From CAYLRU01 sp964386565 (GTDB taxonomy: Bacteria > Desulfobacterota > Desulfobacteria > Desulfobacterales > UBA5616), in the NCBI GenBank assembly GCA_964386565.1, contig CAYLRU010000043.1, forward strand, positions 1 through 23,015: a DNA stretch of 23,015 nt, written 5' to 3'. The notes under the pieces were generated by a model. That model did no database searches and had not been told where the DNA came from. It saw only the letters and a list, made by a program, of their open reading frames with translations. The position numbers and the translations under genes are program-made. This document shows, piece by piece, positions 1 through 7,944 of the stretch. The first letter of the stretch is position 1; each line of letters starts with the position of its first letter.

Positions 1-291
1 TAAAAAAATTTTACGTGAATCCTCAAACTTTAGCAGTTTTTGAGCAGCAACAAGAACCAGTTCAAAGGCAACGCCGTAATCTCTGTCCCTATGCGTCATT
101 AAGGATTGATCACCATTGAAAATATAATTATAGGAAATTATGCCATTGTCCAGACTGAATATCTCATCCCAAGAAATGCCATAATCTTTGTATATGGAAA
201 GCCCGATTATCAGATAGCCTGCAAAAAAGAGTGTAACGACGGATTTTTGAAAGAAATGATTATTTTGATAAATAAGCTTGAATCGATTCAT
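1..291 (-). CDS. Membrane glycosyltransferase (GT39/ArnT-like), N-terminal part, runs off the left edge
   Basis: The minus-strand frame starting at ATG 289-291 stays open for 97 codons to base 1, so only the N-terminus is present. It opens with a short basic cytoplasmic stretch (MNRFKLIYQNN). A hydrophobic membrane helix follows at about residues 18-34 (VVTLFFAGYLIIGLSIY), then the sequence KDYGISWDE. A membrane helix followed by a D-x-G-I-x-W-D-E-type motif is typical of the first periplasmic loop of polytopic lipid-phosphosugar glycosyltransferases of the GT39/ArnT (PMT) kind, where the acidic residues serve catalysis. The role would be sugar transfer to a cell-envelope acceptor, but the exact substrate cannot be read. 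No clear Shine-Dalgarno sequence precedes the ATG, and no better in-frame start lies between it and the tRNA upstream. The plus-strand reading frame over the same bases shows no recognisable protein features. Confidence 0.72.
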   Translation of the reverse strand, partial: MNRFKLIYQNNHFFQKSVVTLFFAGYLIIGLSIYKDYGISWDEIFSLDNGIISYNYIFNGDQSLMTHRDRDYGVAFELVLVAAQKLLKFEDSRKIFL

Positions 292-363
292 GAAAGGTTG
301 TTGCCGGCAAGGAAACCATTGCTTACCTGTTGAGCAGGCTTTGATTTTCCACCAATCATTGAG

Positions 364-436
364 TGCCCCCGGCAAGGATCGAACTTGCGGCACATGGATT
401 AGGAATCCATTGCTCTATCCACTGAGCTACGGGGGC
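364..436 (-). tRNA. tRNA-Arg (anticodon CCT)
   Basis: The minus strand folds into a full 73-base cloverleaf. The acceptor stem is GCCCCCG paired with CGGGGGC, followed by discriminator A. The D-arm is GCTC...GAGC. The anticodon stem is ATGGA/TCCAT with loop TTCCTAA, giving anticodon CCT, which reads the Arg codon AGG. The T-arm is GCAAG-TTCGATC-CTTGC. The 3' CCA is not encoded (the next bases are CTC). A TAAAAT box about 20 bases upstream and a TTGACA further up (complement of 503-508) could drive it, but the promoter is not certain. Confidence 0.97.
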
Positions 437-602
437 GTTATGGGTTGTTTGATTTTACACTTCCAATTCGCAGGCATTTTTCTTAAATCAGAAAGCCGTT
501 ATTGTCAAGCACGGTTCCGTCATTTGCCTGCGGGAAATGTGGTAACGGTCAAAAAATGTTAAAATTAAATTCCGTTGGCGTGTAAATGATATCGCAATGC
601 CG

Positions 603-2420
603 TTATTCGACATAAAGCTGCTGCCCCGGATATATTTTACACCTGGGCGTCAAGCGGTTTATGCTCAATAACCGGGAAAGGGACATTTTGTGTTTTTTGG
701 CAATCAGGTAGGGGCTGTCGCCCTGTTTTACGATATAAATTTGCTTGGAGCCTGAAGGTGATGCGGAAGAACCGGGCACTTTTAAAACCTGGCCGATCCT
801 TAACCGGGTGGTGAGCAGGTTGTTCAGCTCCTGGATTTCTTTTGTCGTGGTCCCAAACCGTTTTGCGATGATCCAAAGCGAATCGCCGCTCTTAACCGTA
901 TAAGTTGTTGGGTTTCTTCCGGTATGGGCGGTTTTTGCAGATACCGGGTGATAACTCACATATCCTCTCAAGGGAATTTTCAGTTTCTGGCCGGCAACGA
1001 TATAGTTGGATTTTCTTAACTTGTTGGCGTACATGATCTTTCTGACACTGGTGCGGTATCTTTTGGCAATGGAAGAGAGCGTCTCACCGGATCTCACACG
1101 GTGATATGCGTAGGCCGGGCTCGGCGGTCTGGATATGGGGATTTCATCAATAACCGCCAGTAATTTTTGGCCTTTTCCAGGCGGAACACGAAGCGCGTAT
1201 TTTTCATCGGGCAAAATGCCGTAACGCAGTTCCGGGTTTAAATTTTTCAGGACTTGTTCCGAAAGTCCTAATTTCCCGGCAGCATCTTTCAAATGGATCT
1301 GCCTGGATACGGTTATGGTTTCATAGGACAATGCCGGTTCGGGTTCAGGCAGTACCACGCCGTATTTTTCAGGGTTGCCGATGATATGGAGCGTTGCGAG
1401 AAACCGGGGAACATAACGGGCGGTTTCGCGAGGCAGGCGCTCGTAAAGATCCCAGAAGTTGTCGAGGTAATTTATGTTCTGATCCCGAATAACCTGCAGA
1501 ACGCGTCCTTCTCCGCAATTGTATGCCGCAAGGACCGTTGCCCAGTCACCGAACATCTGGTGAAGCTCTGATAAATAATCGATGGCGGCCCGGGTTGATT
1601 TTTCAGGATCAAGCCGTTCATCGATGTATTTGTTTCTGTTAAGACCGAATTTGTATCCGGTGGATGGTATGAACTGCCACAGTCCCAACGCCCGTGCTTT
1701 TGACAGCGCCTTTACCTTGAAACCGCTTTCTATTAAAGGCAGCCAGGCCAACTCTTTGGGCAGCCCGGCTGCCTTTAATTCGGACAAAATCCTGTCCCGA
1801 TAGAGTCCGGAGCGTTTATAAGATTCGAGGAAAAACTTGTTTTCCCTGCCGGTGAACAGATCTATTTCCGCCTGCACATGTTTATTGAGCGTCCGGGGGA
1901 TCTCATTATGATTTCCGTTGACCACGATGTTGCGTGAAGCATATATTTCAAGAATCCGCTTTGAGATCATGAACCGGAGGTCCTCTTTCTGGCGGATGTG
2001 CTTGGGAGAGGCAGTTGTATCCACGCTCAAAATCAGGGCGTATGCCTGGTCAAGAGCATCTATGGCCGACTCAAGCTCGCCTTTTTGCCAGAAATCCTGG
2101 GATAATTGACAAAAATCCAGAGCTTCATCCAGGATCGATTGCGGTGTCGGGGGCTGGGCGTTACGGGTGACGCCATCGGGATTGTCGTCCAGGGATGTTG
2201 CGTATTCATCCGTGTCGTTTAAAATGGTCTGGTCACCCAGATCACCGGTTTGGCATGGTTGACCGTCATCCGGTACTTGTGTTTGAGAGGGTTGATCAAC
2301 GGATGATTTTAAAGCAGCCGGCGTGTTTTGCAGCCCGCCGGACTGGTAAGCGGGCTGACCACATCCGGAAATGATAAACAGGCAGAAAATCAAGTTAAAA
2401 AGGACGTGACTTTTTTTCAA
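603..2420 (-). CDS. mltD: MltD-like membrane-bound lytic murein transglycosylase with LysM repeats
   Basis: This lipoprotein cleaves peptidoglycan glycan strands by non-hydrolytic transglycosylation in the periplasm. I chose TTG 2418-2420 as start: it has AAGGA seven bases upstream and gives a classic lipoprotein signal (MKKS, hydrophobic core, lipobox IISGC with the lipidated Cys at 20). The open frame extends to TTG 2456 without a better site. Residues 21-100 are a low-complexity S/Q/D/P-rich linker. An SLT domain follows at about 210-330, with the catalytic Glu in the IESGF motif (about residue 231), then GLWQFIPST and AAYNCGEGRV. The C-terminus has three clear LysM domains (about 439-483, 506-549 and 560-604) and a weaker one before them. 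This is the MltD architecture; at about 605 residues it is longer than the E. coli protein because of the linker and the third LysM. It appears monocistronic and diverges from the sensor-kinase operon. Confidence 0.93.
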   Translation of the reverse strand: MKKSHVLFNLIFCLFIISGCGQPAYQSGGLQNTPAALKSSVDQPSQTQVPDDGQPCQTGDLGDQTILNDTDEYATSLDDNPDGVTRNAQPPTPQSILDEALDFCQLSQDFWQKGELESAIDALDQAYALILSVDTTASPKHIRQKEDLRFMISKRILEIYASRNIVVNGNHNEIPRTLNKHVQAEIDLFTGRENKFFLESYKRSGLYRDRILSELKAAGLPKELAWLPLIESGFKVKALSKARALGLWQFIPSTGYKFGLNRNKYIDERLDPEKSTRAAIDYLSELHQMFGDWATVLAAYNCGEGRVLQVIRDQNINYLDNFWDLYERLPRETARYVPRFLATLHIIGNPEKYGVVLPEPEPALSYETITVSRQIHLKDAAGKLGLSEQVLKNLNPELRYGILPDEKYALRVPPGKGQKLLAVIDEIPISRPPSPAYAYHRVRSGETLSSIAKRYRTSVRKIMYANKLRKSNYIVAGQKLKIPLRGYVSYHPVSAKTAHTGRNPTTYTVKSGDSLWIIAKRFGTTTKEIQELNNLLTTRLRIGQVLKVPGSSASPSGSKQIYIVKQGDSPYLIAKKHKMSLSRLLSINRLTPRCKIYPGQQLYVE

Positions 2421-2567
2421 ACCCGATTCCTTAAATTCCTTAAAACGGTTCAACAAAACGTTCTTAATTCGGCAAATTTCCGTAAACTTACTAAATCAAT
2501 CCACTTTATGTCAAGAACATATCCCACGGACACCGGGGTTGACGGATTTTAGGCAAAAGCATCGTAC

Positions 2568-2597
2568 TTGACACAACCCCTTCGCGTTTACTATAAT
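2568..2597 (+). promoter_or_regulatory. Sigma-70-type promoter for the sensor kinase/regulator operon
   Basis: A perfect -35 TTGACA (2568-2573) is separated by 18 bases from a perfect -10 TATAAT (2592-2597). Transcription would start near 2604 and leave an untranslated leader of about 200 bases before the kinase ATG at 2807. This is the strongest promoter match in the window. The rest of the 2421-2806 gap between the divergent genes holds a TTGACA on the minus strand (complement of 2509-2514) that could serve mltD. I see no gene in it. Confidence 0.75.
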
Positions 2598-2806
2598 ATC
2601 CTTTATCAAAATCGAATTCAGGACCTGTCGGTTCAATCGGTTAATCGTACGATATCGATCATTTTGTTCAAGAAAAACGCGTATTCCCACTTGATTTCAT
2701 TCACGATGCAGGTCGTTTCCGCCACCAACAGGTATTTAATCCGATTCGGGTTTAAGTGTCTGCAGAGAAGTCTTCAAAAGATAACAGAACTCTCAAGGGC
2801 GGCACC

Positions 2807-4351
2807 ATGGCAAACGATACCCTGTTTGAACATTGTCTTCTTTTGAATGTCGGTGTGATAGCCAAGGGAGAAAAATGCCTGTCCATAATGCAGGACTTAG
2901 ACGCCATCAAACCATCCCGTCTGCGGCTCCGGCTTGTGGCCATCGCCACCACGACGAAATCCGCATCCTGTTATAAATATGCCGGCGAAATGGGGATCGA
3001 GGTGTTTGAAAATTATATTGATCTGCTGTCCCTGGAATATCTGGATTTGATCCTTGAACTTACCGGCGACAATCAAATTCTGACGGATATCATCAACCAT
3101 AAGCCTCCCACCATGGGTATTCTGGACCAGAAATCATCCATGATGTTTTTTGATATGGCCCAGCTCTATGAACATATCGGGCAAAAGGATACCGAGGTCA
3201 CGCTTGCCAATTCATTTGCATCCACACTTCTAGAGGCCTCTCCGGACGGTGTCCTGGTTGTGGATCGGGATTACCGCATCATCAACAGCAACAACTCTCC
3301 ATTGGTCACCGGGGGTCTTGATCGGAATGCCATTCTCGGTAAATTTTGCTATGAGGTGATGAACCAATCGCTCACACCCTGTGCAGACAGGGGAGCCCGA
3401 TGCCCTGTCAGTGAAACGCTCAGAACCGGAAAACCGGCCCGCAGGGTTCACGATATGACTCTTCCGGACGGCAATCCCCAGGTTTGCCAGGTAACGTCCT
3501 ATCCCATTATCAACAGTTTCAATGAGATGGTGCAGTTCGTCATTACCGTAAGGGACATGACCCAGGAACTCAGTGAAAGAATCGTGGAACGCACCGAGGC
3601 CATCAAAAAAGATCTCACCCGGGTGGTCAAGGAAGACCGTCTTGCATCGCTGGGCAGGCTTGTCGCTTCGGTTTGCCACGAAATCAACAATCCCATTACC
3701 AGTATCGTGACATTTACAAAACTGGTGCTGTCTTATCTGAAGGAAAAAGATGCCGAAAAGATGCCTGCCGATCTTGAACGGTACCTGGAACTCTCTTTCC
3801 GCGAAGCCCTTCGATGCGGCAGTATCGTAAAAAACCTGCTGACGTTTGCCCGCCAGGATAATGTTGAGGCCACCCGCATCGATATTCTCGAAATGTTGAA
3901 TACCATATTGATTCTGACCGGTCACCAGCTCCAGCTTGCTAATGTTGCTTACAGGATGGACCTTCCTCCTGCGCCGTTCACCGCCTGGGGGGATTACGGC
4001 CAGATACAGCAATGCCTGTTGAATCTTGTTTTCAATGCAATTGATGCCATGCCGAATGGAGGTGAGCTTACCATCAGGGGCGGTGAGGATGAGGCTGCCA
4101 ATGCCATCTGGATGGAAGTGACCGATACAGGCCAGGGAATCGATTCAGAAAACCTGCAGCGAATTTTTGAGCCCTTCTTTACCACCAAGACCGACGGCAA
4201 GGGCGTGGGGTTGGGGCTTGCCATGGTATACGGCATTATTTATGAACATCAGGGCGCCATTGAAGTGGACAGCACGCCGGGAAAAGGGACTACGTTTCGG
4301 ATAAGGCTTCCGAAAAGTCCGACAGAGGAAAGAAAAGGAGTGACGGCATGA
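2807..4351 (+). CDS. Soluble PAS sensor histidine kinase with an N-terminal Rossmann-like domain
   Basis: This cytoplasmic sensor kinase (514 residues, no membrane segment) should phosphorylate the overlapping NtrC-type regulator. I chose ATG 2807 because AAGGG lies 8 bases upstream; the frame also opens at GTG 2756 without a good site. Residues 10-110 read like an NAD-binding Rossmann fold: a beta-strand and G-rich turn (VGVIAKGEK), then LVAIATTT, AGEMGIEVFENYIDLL and DLILELTGD, a pattern shared with homoserine-dehydrogenase-like domains. A PAS domain (about 140-255) carries C181, C192, C199 and C227. The kinase core has the H-box SVCHEINNP with phospho-acceptor H291, N-box NLVFNAIDAM (about 407-415), G1 DTGQGI (440-445), F-box FEPFFTT and G2 GVGLGLAM. 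The stop overlaps the next start (ATGA). Confidence 0.93.
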   Translation: MANDTLFEHCLLLNVGVIAKGEKCLSIMQDLDAIKPSRLRLRLVAIATTTKSASCYKYAGEMGIEVFENYIDLLSLEYLDLILELTGDNQILTDIINHKPPTMGILDQKSSMMFFDMAQLYEHIGQKDTEVTLANSFASTLLEASPDGVLVVDRDYRIINSNNSPLVTGGLDRNAILGKFCYEVMNQSLTPCADRGARCPVSETLRTGKPARRVHDMTLPDGNPQVCQVTSYPIINSFNEMVQFVITVRDMTQELSERIVERTEAIKKDLTRVVKEDRLASLGRLVASVCHEINNPITSIVTFTKLVLSYLKEKDAEKMPADLERYLELSFREALRCGSIVKNLLTFARQDNVEATRIDILEMLNTILILTGHQLQLANVAYRMDLPPAPFTAWGDYGQIQQCLLNLVFNAIDAMPNGGELTIRGGEDEAANAIWMEVTDTGQGIDSENLQRIFEPFFTTKTDGKGVGLGLAMVYGIIYEHQGAIEVDSTPGKGTTFRIRLPKSPTEERKGVTA

Positions 4352-5703
4352 GATCATCGACGCATATCATGGTCGTGGACGATGAGGAAACCATCTGCGA
4401 AGCGCTGATGGCATGGTTTGTCAAGGACGGCTATATCGTTGAAACGGCCCTGTCAGGTGCTGATGCGTTGAAACGTCTTGCGGAAAAAAGGTTTGATATC
4501 TTTCTCGTTGATGTGAAGATGCCCGGGATGGACGGAATCGAGCTGTTGTCCCGGATAAAGGAAAAACAACCCGATGCGGTGGTGATCATGATGACCGCAC
4601 ATGGTTCGATTCAAACGGCTGTTGAGGCGATGAAGCGCGGTGCCGGCGATTACCTGTGCAAACCCTTTGATCCGGATACGCTGTCGTTACTCATGGAACG
4701 GGTTATGACTCATAAAACATTGCAGCAGGAAAATATCGCGCTTAAGGAAAGACTTCTCGAACAACAGGAAGACAGCATGGATGTTTTTATCGTCCACTCG
4801 GAACAGATGCGGAAAATATTTTCTGCTGTCGAGGAAGTGGCGCCGACCTCCGCCCCGGTTTTGATCACCGGTGAAACAGGAGTGGGGAAAGATCTGGTGG
4901 CCAGGGCCATTCATCACAAGAGCGACAGATCCTATGGGCCTTTTGTGGCGGTCAATTGCGGCGCATTGTCGGAGTCGCTGCTGGAGAGCGAACTCTTCGG
5001 TCATGAGAAAGGCGCATTCACAGGTGCTGTTAAAACCAGACGGGGACGCCTGGAAATGGCGAACGGCGGAACCCTCTTTTTAGACGAGATCGGAGAAATT
5101 ACTCCCAAAATGCAGGTGGGTTTGTTACGGGTATTGGAAGAAAAGCATTTCCTGAGGCTCGGCGGCAGCCGGCCCGTATCTTCGGATTTCAGGCTTATTG
5201 CTGCCACGCACAGAGATCTTCTTCCGTTAATCCGGGAAAACCGATTCCGCGAGGATTTCTACTACCGTATCAACGTTATTACCCTTCATGTTCCCCCTTT
5301 GCGGGACCGGCCTGAAGATATCCCGGTACTGGCCGATCATTTTCTCAAACGGTATGTGGAAGACACCGGGAAGCACTTGGAAGGGTTTACCGAAAAAGCG
5401 TTTTTTCTTCTTGGATCGTATTCCTGGCCCGGAAATGTCAGGGAGCTTAAAAACGTAATAGAACGGGCTGTGGTCATCGCGAAAGGGCGGATGATCGGCT
5501 CCGAGGAACTCAAATTTTTAGATCCCGGCAGAAGTATTCCCGGAGCCTTTCCCGGAACCTTGGAAGAACTGGAAAAAAACCACATCACGGCGATGCTTGC
5601 ATCATGCAAGGGGAATATCAGTCAGACGGCCAGGCGGTTGGGCATTAATCGGAGTACGCTGTCACGCAAAATGAAACGATATCAACTGACTGTTGAGGAT
5701 TGA
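4348..5703 (+). CDS. NtrC-family sigma-54-dependent response regulator
   Basis: This transcription activator (451 residues) remodels sigma-54 RNA polymerase by ATP hydrolysis after phosphorylation. The receiver domain (about 5-120) has the acidic pair D11/D12, phospho-acceptor D55 (FLVDVKMPG), T83 and K105. The AAA+ domain (about 150-390) has Walker A GETGVGKD (175-182), the sigma-54 contact loop GAFTGA (222-227), Walker B TLFLDE (242-247) and arginine-containing R-x-D-F-Y-Y-R. A Fis-type helix-turn-helix closes the protein (GNISQTARRLGINRSTLSRK). All three modules look intact. Its ATG overlaps the kinase stop by the ATGA arrangement, so the two are translationally coupled partners. A sigma-54 promoter candidate about 1.9 kb downstream (7621-7636) is a plausible target. 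Confidence 0.97.
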   Translation: MRSSTHIMVVDDEETICEALMAWFVKDGYIVETALSGADALKRLAEKRFDIFLVDVKMPGMDGIELLSRIKEKQPDAVVIMMTAHGSIQTAVEAMKRGAGDYLCKPFDPDTLSLLMERVMTHKTLQQENIALKERLLEQQEDSMDVFIVHSEQMRKIFSAVEEVAPTSAPVLITGETGVGKDLVARAIHHKSDRSYGPFVAVNCGALSESLLESELFGHEKGAFTGAVKTRRGRLEMANGGTLFLDEIGEITPKMQVGLLRVLEEKHFLRLGGSRPVSSDFRLIAATHRDLLPLIRENRFREDFYYRINVITLHVPPLRDRPEDIPVLADHFLKRYVEDTGKHLEGFTEKAFFLLGSYSWPGNVRELKNVIERAVVIAKGRMIGSEELKFLDPGRSIPGAFPGTLEELEKNHITAMLASCKGNISQTARRLGINRSTLSRKMKRYQLTVED

Positions 5704-5748
5704 GGAATAATGACAGAGGGATGATACTTGAAAAGGATGACTGTAATC

Positions 5749-5772
5749 AACCCGGGAGAAAACCGGGTTTTT
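5749..5772 (+). terminator. Intrinsic terminator after the two-component operon
   Basis: A perfect 7-bp stem, AACCCGG (5749-5755) with CCGGGTT (5763-5769), encloses a 7-base loop. It runs straight into five T residues (5768-5772), 46 bases after the regulator stop. The remaining bases to 5903 hold no gene I recognise. Confidence 0.85.
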
Positions 5773-5903
5773 CGAATATTCAGGCTTTTACAACTCACGG
5801 CGTACTACCTGCAATCCGCATAAAAGACGTGAGGGGACAGGATTTGGGATATGCTGTCTGAAAAAATGAATACTTGCAAAGAAAGATCGATACGCCATTG
5901 AAT

Positions 5904-6488
5904 ATGGATCAACCCGAACCTGCCGGAATCCCCCACCTTGAAATCATCCCGATGGGAAGGGTGGATGAAATGGTCGTATCTGTTGTTGCGGCGAATTTGC
6001 AGGCCATACTGGGATTAGATACACGGATTCAACAGATCCGGCCGGAACCGACCCATGCTTTTCTGCCCCGGAGAGGCCAGTACGAGGCCGGAAAAATTCT
6101 TCACCAGCTTGCTGCAGTTCCGGATGGGGGCATGTTTAAACTGGGGATGGTAAACGTGGATATTTACACCCCGATTCTGACATTTGTTTACGGGGAGTCC
6201 CAACTGGGGGGAAAAGCAGCCCTCATTTCCACGTTCCGGATTCAGAGCCAGGATAGCCAAAAAACATATAACCGTGCCGCCAAGATCGGTGTCCATGAAG
6301 TCGGCCATCTGCTGGGTATCGTTCACTGCATGGCACCGGATTGCCTGATGGGTTTTTCAAACAGCCTGGCAAAACTTGACAGCCTGCCGCTGAGGTTTTG
6401 TCAGGCATGTGAATATGAAGCCAGGCGAAGTTTGAAACATTTGTTCGCCAATCCCGGGAAAAGGCATGACAAAGAACCGCAGCAGTGA
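5904..6488 (+). CDS. amzA: Archaemetzincin family zinc metalloprotease
   Basis: This is a small metallopeptidase (194 residues from ATG 5904) of the archaemetzincin family (peptidase M54), common in archaea and found patchily in bacteria; its substrate is not known. The diagnostic motif is present: HEVGHLLGIVHC (H131, E132, H135, H141, C142), C147, M149 and the CxxC pair C166/C169. This fits the family pattern HExxHxxGxxHCx4CxM...CxxC, with one catalytic zinc and one structural zinc. There is no signal peptide, so it is probably cytoplasmic. The start is uncertain: the frame also opens at TTG 5874, and neither codon has a strong Shine-Dalgarno; ATG 5904 begins shortly before the first conserved strand. 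It follows the terminator of the kinase/regulator operon and converges on the GcvH-like gene. Confidence 0.92.
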   Translation: MDQPEPAGIPHLEIIPMGRVDEMVVSVVAANLQAILGLDTRIQQIRPEPTHAFLPRRGQYEAGKILHQLAAVPDGGMFKLGMVNVDIYTPILTFVYGESQLGGKAALISTFRIQSQDSQKTYNRAAKIGVHEVGHLLGIVHCMAPDCLMGFSNSLAKLDSLPLRFCQACEYEARRSLKHLFANPGKRHDKEPQQ

Positions 6489-6580
6489 GTTCACCCGCCC
6501 CCCTCTTGACCCGGCCATAACGTCTTTAACCCCCCTGCCCGTGAAGGTGACTATTTGCGAGATGTCTTTTTGTATTTGAA

Positions 6581-7504
6581 CTATGTTGAATGAAGAAATT
6601 CTTTTACCAGACGATCCCATCCGATTTCCGGAATTTCCCCGTATATATCGGTGAGGGCATCACCGCCTGTTGCCGCCATTTTGTACCGGGCATTTTCTCC
6701 CATAACGTCCCCCAGGATTGCCTGAAGCCGGGAGAACTCATCATCGATCCATGCAAGGCTCTCGTTTCCAAAGAAGAGGTTTTTCAGGTTGTTTCGAAGA
6801 GAAGTGGGCTGGATCACCATGAGCCACCCCTCGCCATAAGGATCTTCATTGGCAATGGTCGTTTTGCCGAGGATTTTATGATTGACAGCCACCACTTTTC
6901 CGTCCACCGGGCTGAGTACGGGTGCTTCCTTTTCATTCCTTTTTAACACGGCCTGGGGTCGGTTTTGTTCGACAATAGATCCCAGTCCGGGAATTTCGAT
7001 TTTATCCTGGGGGCCGAAAAGCCGAAGGGCAAAGTCGTCTATACCGATGCGGATTCTTCCCCCGTATTCCACCCTGGCCCAGGTGTGGCCGTAATGATAA
7101 TAATGATCACGGGCCACATTGAAACCGGAAGTGGTATCCACTACAGGCGGCTTGAGATTCGGCAGATAACTTGTATCTTCAATCATCTGGTCGAACGGAC
7201 ACTTTACGCAGTTATACCCGTATGAACACAAACCGTAGGAAATACGGCCGCTTAACATATGCCTGCACTTACCCTGGTCCATCAGAAGCAGCATTCTTGC
7301 CGGTCTCTTGTCCGTTTTTCCGAGGGTGTTACGCTTTTCCTCGAAAGCGGAAAGCACCCGTTGATCCATGGCGCATCCCAGGCAATCAAATGCATTGATG
7401 CATTTTACGGACTTGATCACCCCTGCCCGGCCCCAGACACACTGGTCGTTGGCCATTGAATAGACCACAGGCTGTCGTGAGCGTTTTTCATCTTTTTTTT
7501 TCAT
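6581..7504 (-). CDS. GcvH-like protein with a duplicated four-cysteine N-terminal module
   Basis: The protein has 307 residues. The start at ATG 7502-7504 is set by GGAGG six bases upstream; the frame is open to 7573 without such a site. The N-terminus carries two copies of one cysteine pattern, C-x12-C-x5-C-x2-C-x2-D-Q: C22/C35/C41/C44 and C80/C93/C99/C102. These probably bind iron-sulfur clusters or zinc. Residues about 140-255 match the glycine-cleavage H-protein fold (HTWARVEYGGRIRIGIDDFA, SPVDGKVVAVN, GEGWLMVIQP). An ungapped alignment puts E191 or E193 rather than a clear lysine at the lipoylation site, with K192 adjacent, so lipoylation is doubtful. No other glycine-cleavage gene is nearby, so a role in glycine cleavage is unlikely; a redox or carrier role is inference. 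The stop codon is TAG. A sigma-54 promoter candidate lies 117 bases upstream. Confidence 0.85.
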   Translation of the reverse strand: MKKKDEKRSRQPVVYSMANDQCVWGRAGVIKSVKCINAFDCLGCAMDQRVLSAFEEKRNTLGKTDKRPARMLLLMDQGKCRHMLSGRISYGLCSYGYNCVKCPFDQMIEDTSYLPNLKPPVVDTTSGFNVARDHYYHYGHTWARVEYGGRIRIGIDDFALRLFGPQDKIEIPGLGSIVEQNRPQAVLKRNEKEAPVLSPVDGKVVAVNHKILGKTTIANEDPYGEGWLMVIQPTSLRNNLKNLFFGNESLAWIDDEFSRLQAILGDVMGENARYKMAATGGDALTDIYGEIPEIGWDRLVKEFLHST

Positions 7505-7620
7505 GGCATGCCTCCATATCGTTATCATGTTGAAAAGAAAGGTTTTTTTCGAAAGAATTCGTTGCGCTGTCAAAAAATGGGTTTAAGAGAAAACCATTTT
7601 CCGCATTTGTTAAGCAACGA

Positions 7621-7636
7621 TGCATTTTGCGGGCCA
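7621..7636 (-). promoter_or_regulatory. Candidate sigma-54 promoter of the GcvH-like gene
   Basis: The minus strand reads TGGCCC-GCAAA-ATGCA. The -24 GG and -12 GC dinucleotides are at exactly the required spacing, and 9 of 11 positions agree with the consensus TGGCAC-N5-TTGCA. The start site would be near 7610, about 105 bases before the ATG at 7504. It fits with the sigma-54 activator encoded nearby, but has not been shown to work. Confidence 0.5.
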
Positions 7637-7827
7637 ATTCGTGTGATTCAAGTCTTCCTTCGATATAAAGGTATGAAATTAAACAGAATAAAATCAATTC
7701 AAATTCAGTATGAATGTCACTTCAACATGCTGCATGAAAGTCGGATACATGCTTCAAATTACGGCACTTATTTATGTTCGGAGATATTTTGAAGAAAAAT
7801 TGAAGAGAAATCAATAGGTTGGGACAA

Positions 7828-7864
7828 TGCCACATTTTGCATCAGTACGGCGCAAGATGCGGCA
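7828..7864. repeat. Imperfect inverted repeat, possible activator-binding site
   Basis: The arm TGCCACATTTTGC (7828-7840) and the reverse complement of 7852-7864 (TGCCGCATCTTGC) agree at 11 of 13 bases across an 11-base spacer. It lies about 220-250 bases upstream of the predicted sigma-54 start site, a distance compatible with an NtrC-type enhancer. It could also form an RNA hairpin, but no T-run follows it. The rest of 7505-7944 is AT-rich and holds no gene I can support. Confidence 0.4.
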
Positions 7865-7881
7865 CCTTGGCAGTTCAACCC

Positions 7882-7926
7882 AAAAAACCGGGCACCCATT
7901 TGCTTAAACTCACTCAAGGTGCCGGG
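7882..7926 (-). terminator. Intrinsic terminator after the methyltransferase gene
   Basis: On the minus strand, arms at 7926-7918 and 7896-7888 pair at 8 of 9 positions (core GGCACC with GGTGCC). They enclose a 21-base loop and are followed at once by six T residues (A-run 7882-7887 on the plus strand). The stem begins about 20 bases after the methyltransferase stop. The long loop lowers certainty. Confidence 0.55.
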
Positions 7927-7944
7927 ATGCCGAGAAAAACCGAA

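Noticed and set aside
106..333. Small plus-strand frame of 75 codons
   Set aside because: The minus-strand frame over the same bases encodes a membrane helix plus a glycosyltransferase loop motif and continues through the window edge.
364..436. tRNA-Arg as an integration site for a mobile element
   Set aside because: No integrase, no repeat of the tRNA 3' end and no phage-like genes are present in the window.
3230..4012. Open frame of 260 codons on the minus strand
   Set aside because: It is antisense to the PAS and kinase domains, with no recognisable motif.
7828..7841. Second sigma-54 promoter on the plus strand (TGCCACATTTTGCA)
   Set aside because: The spacing between the -24 and -12 elements is two bases too short, and no plus-strand gene follows.
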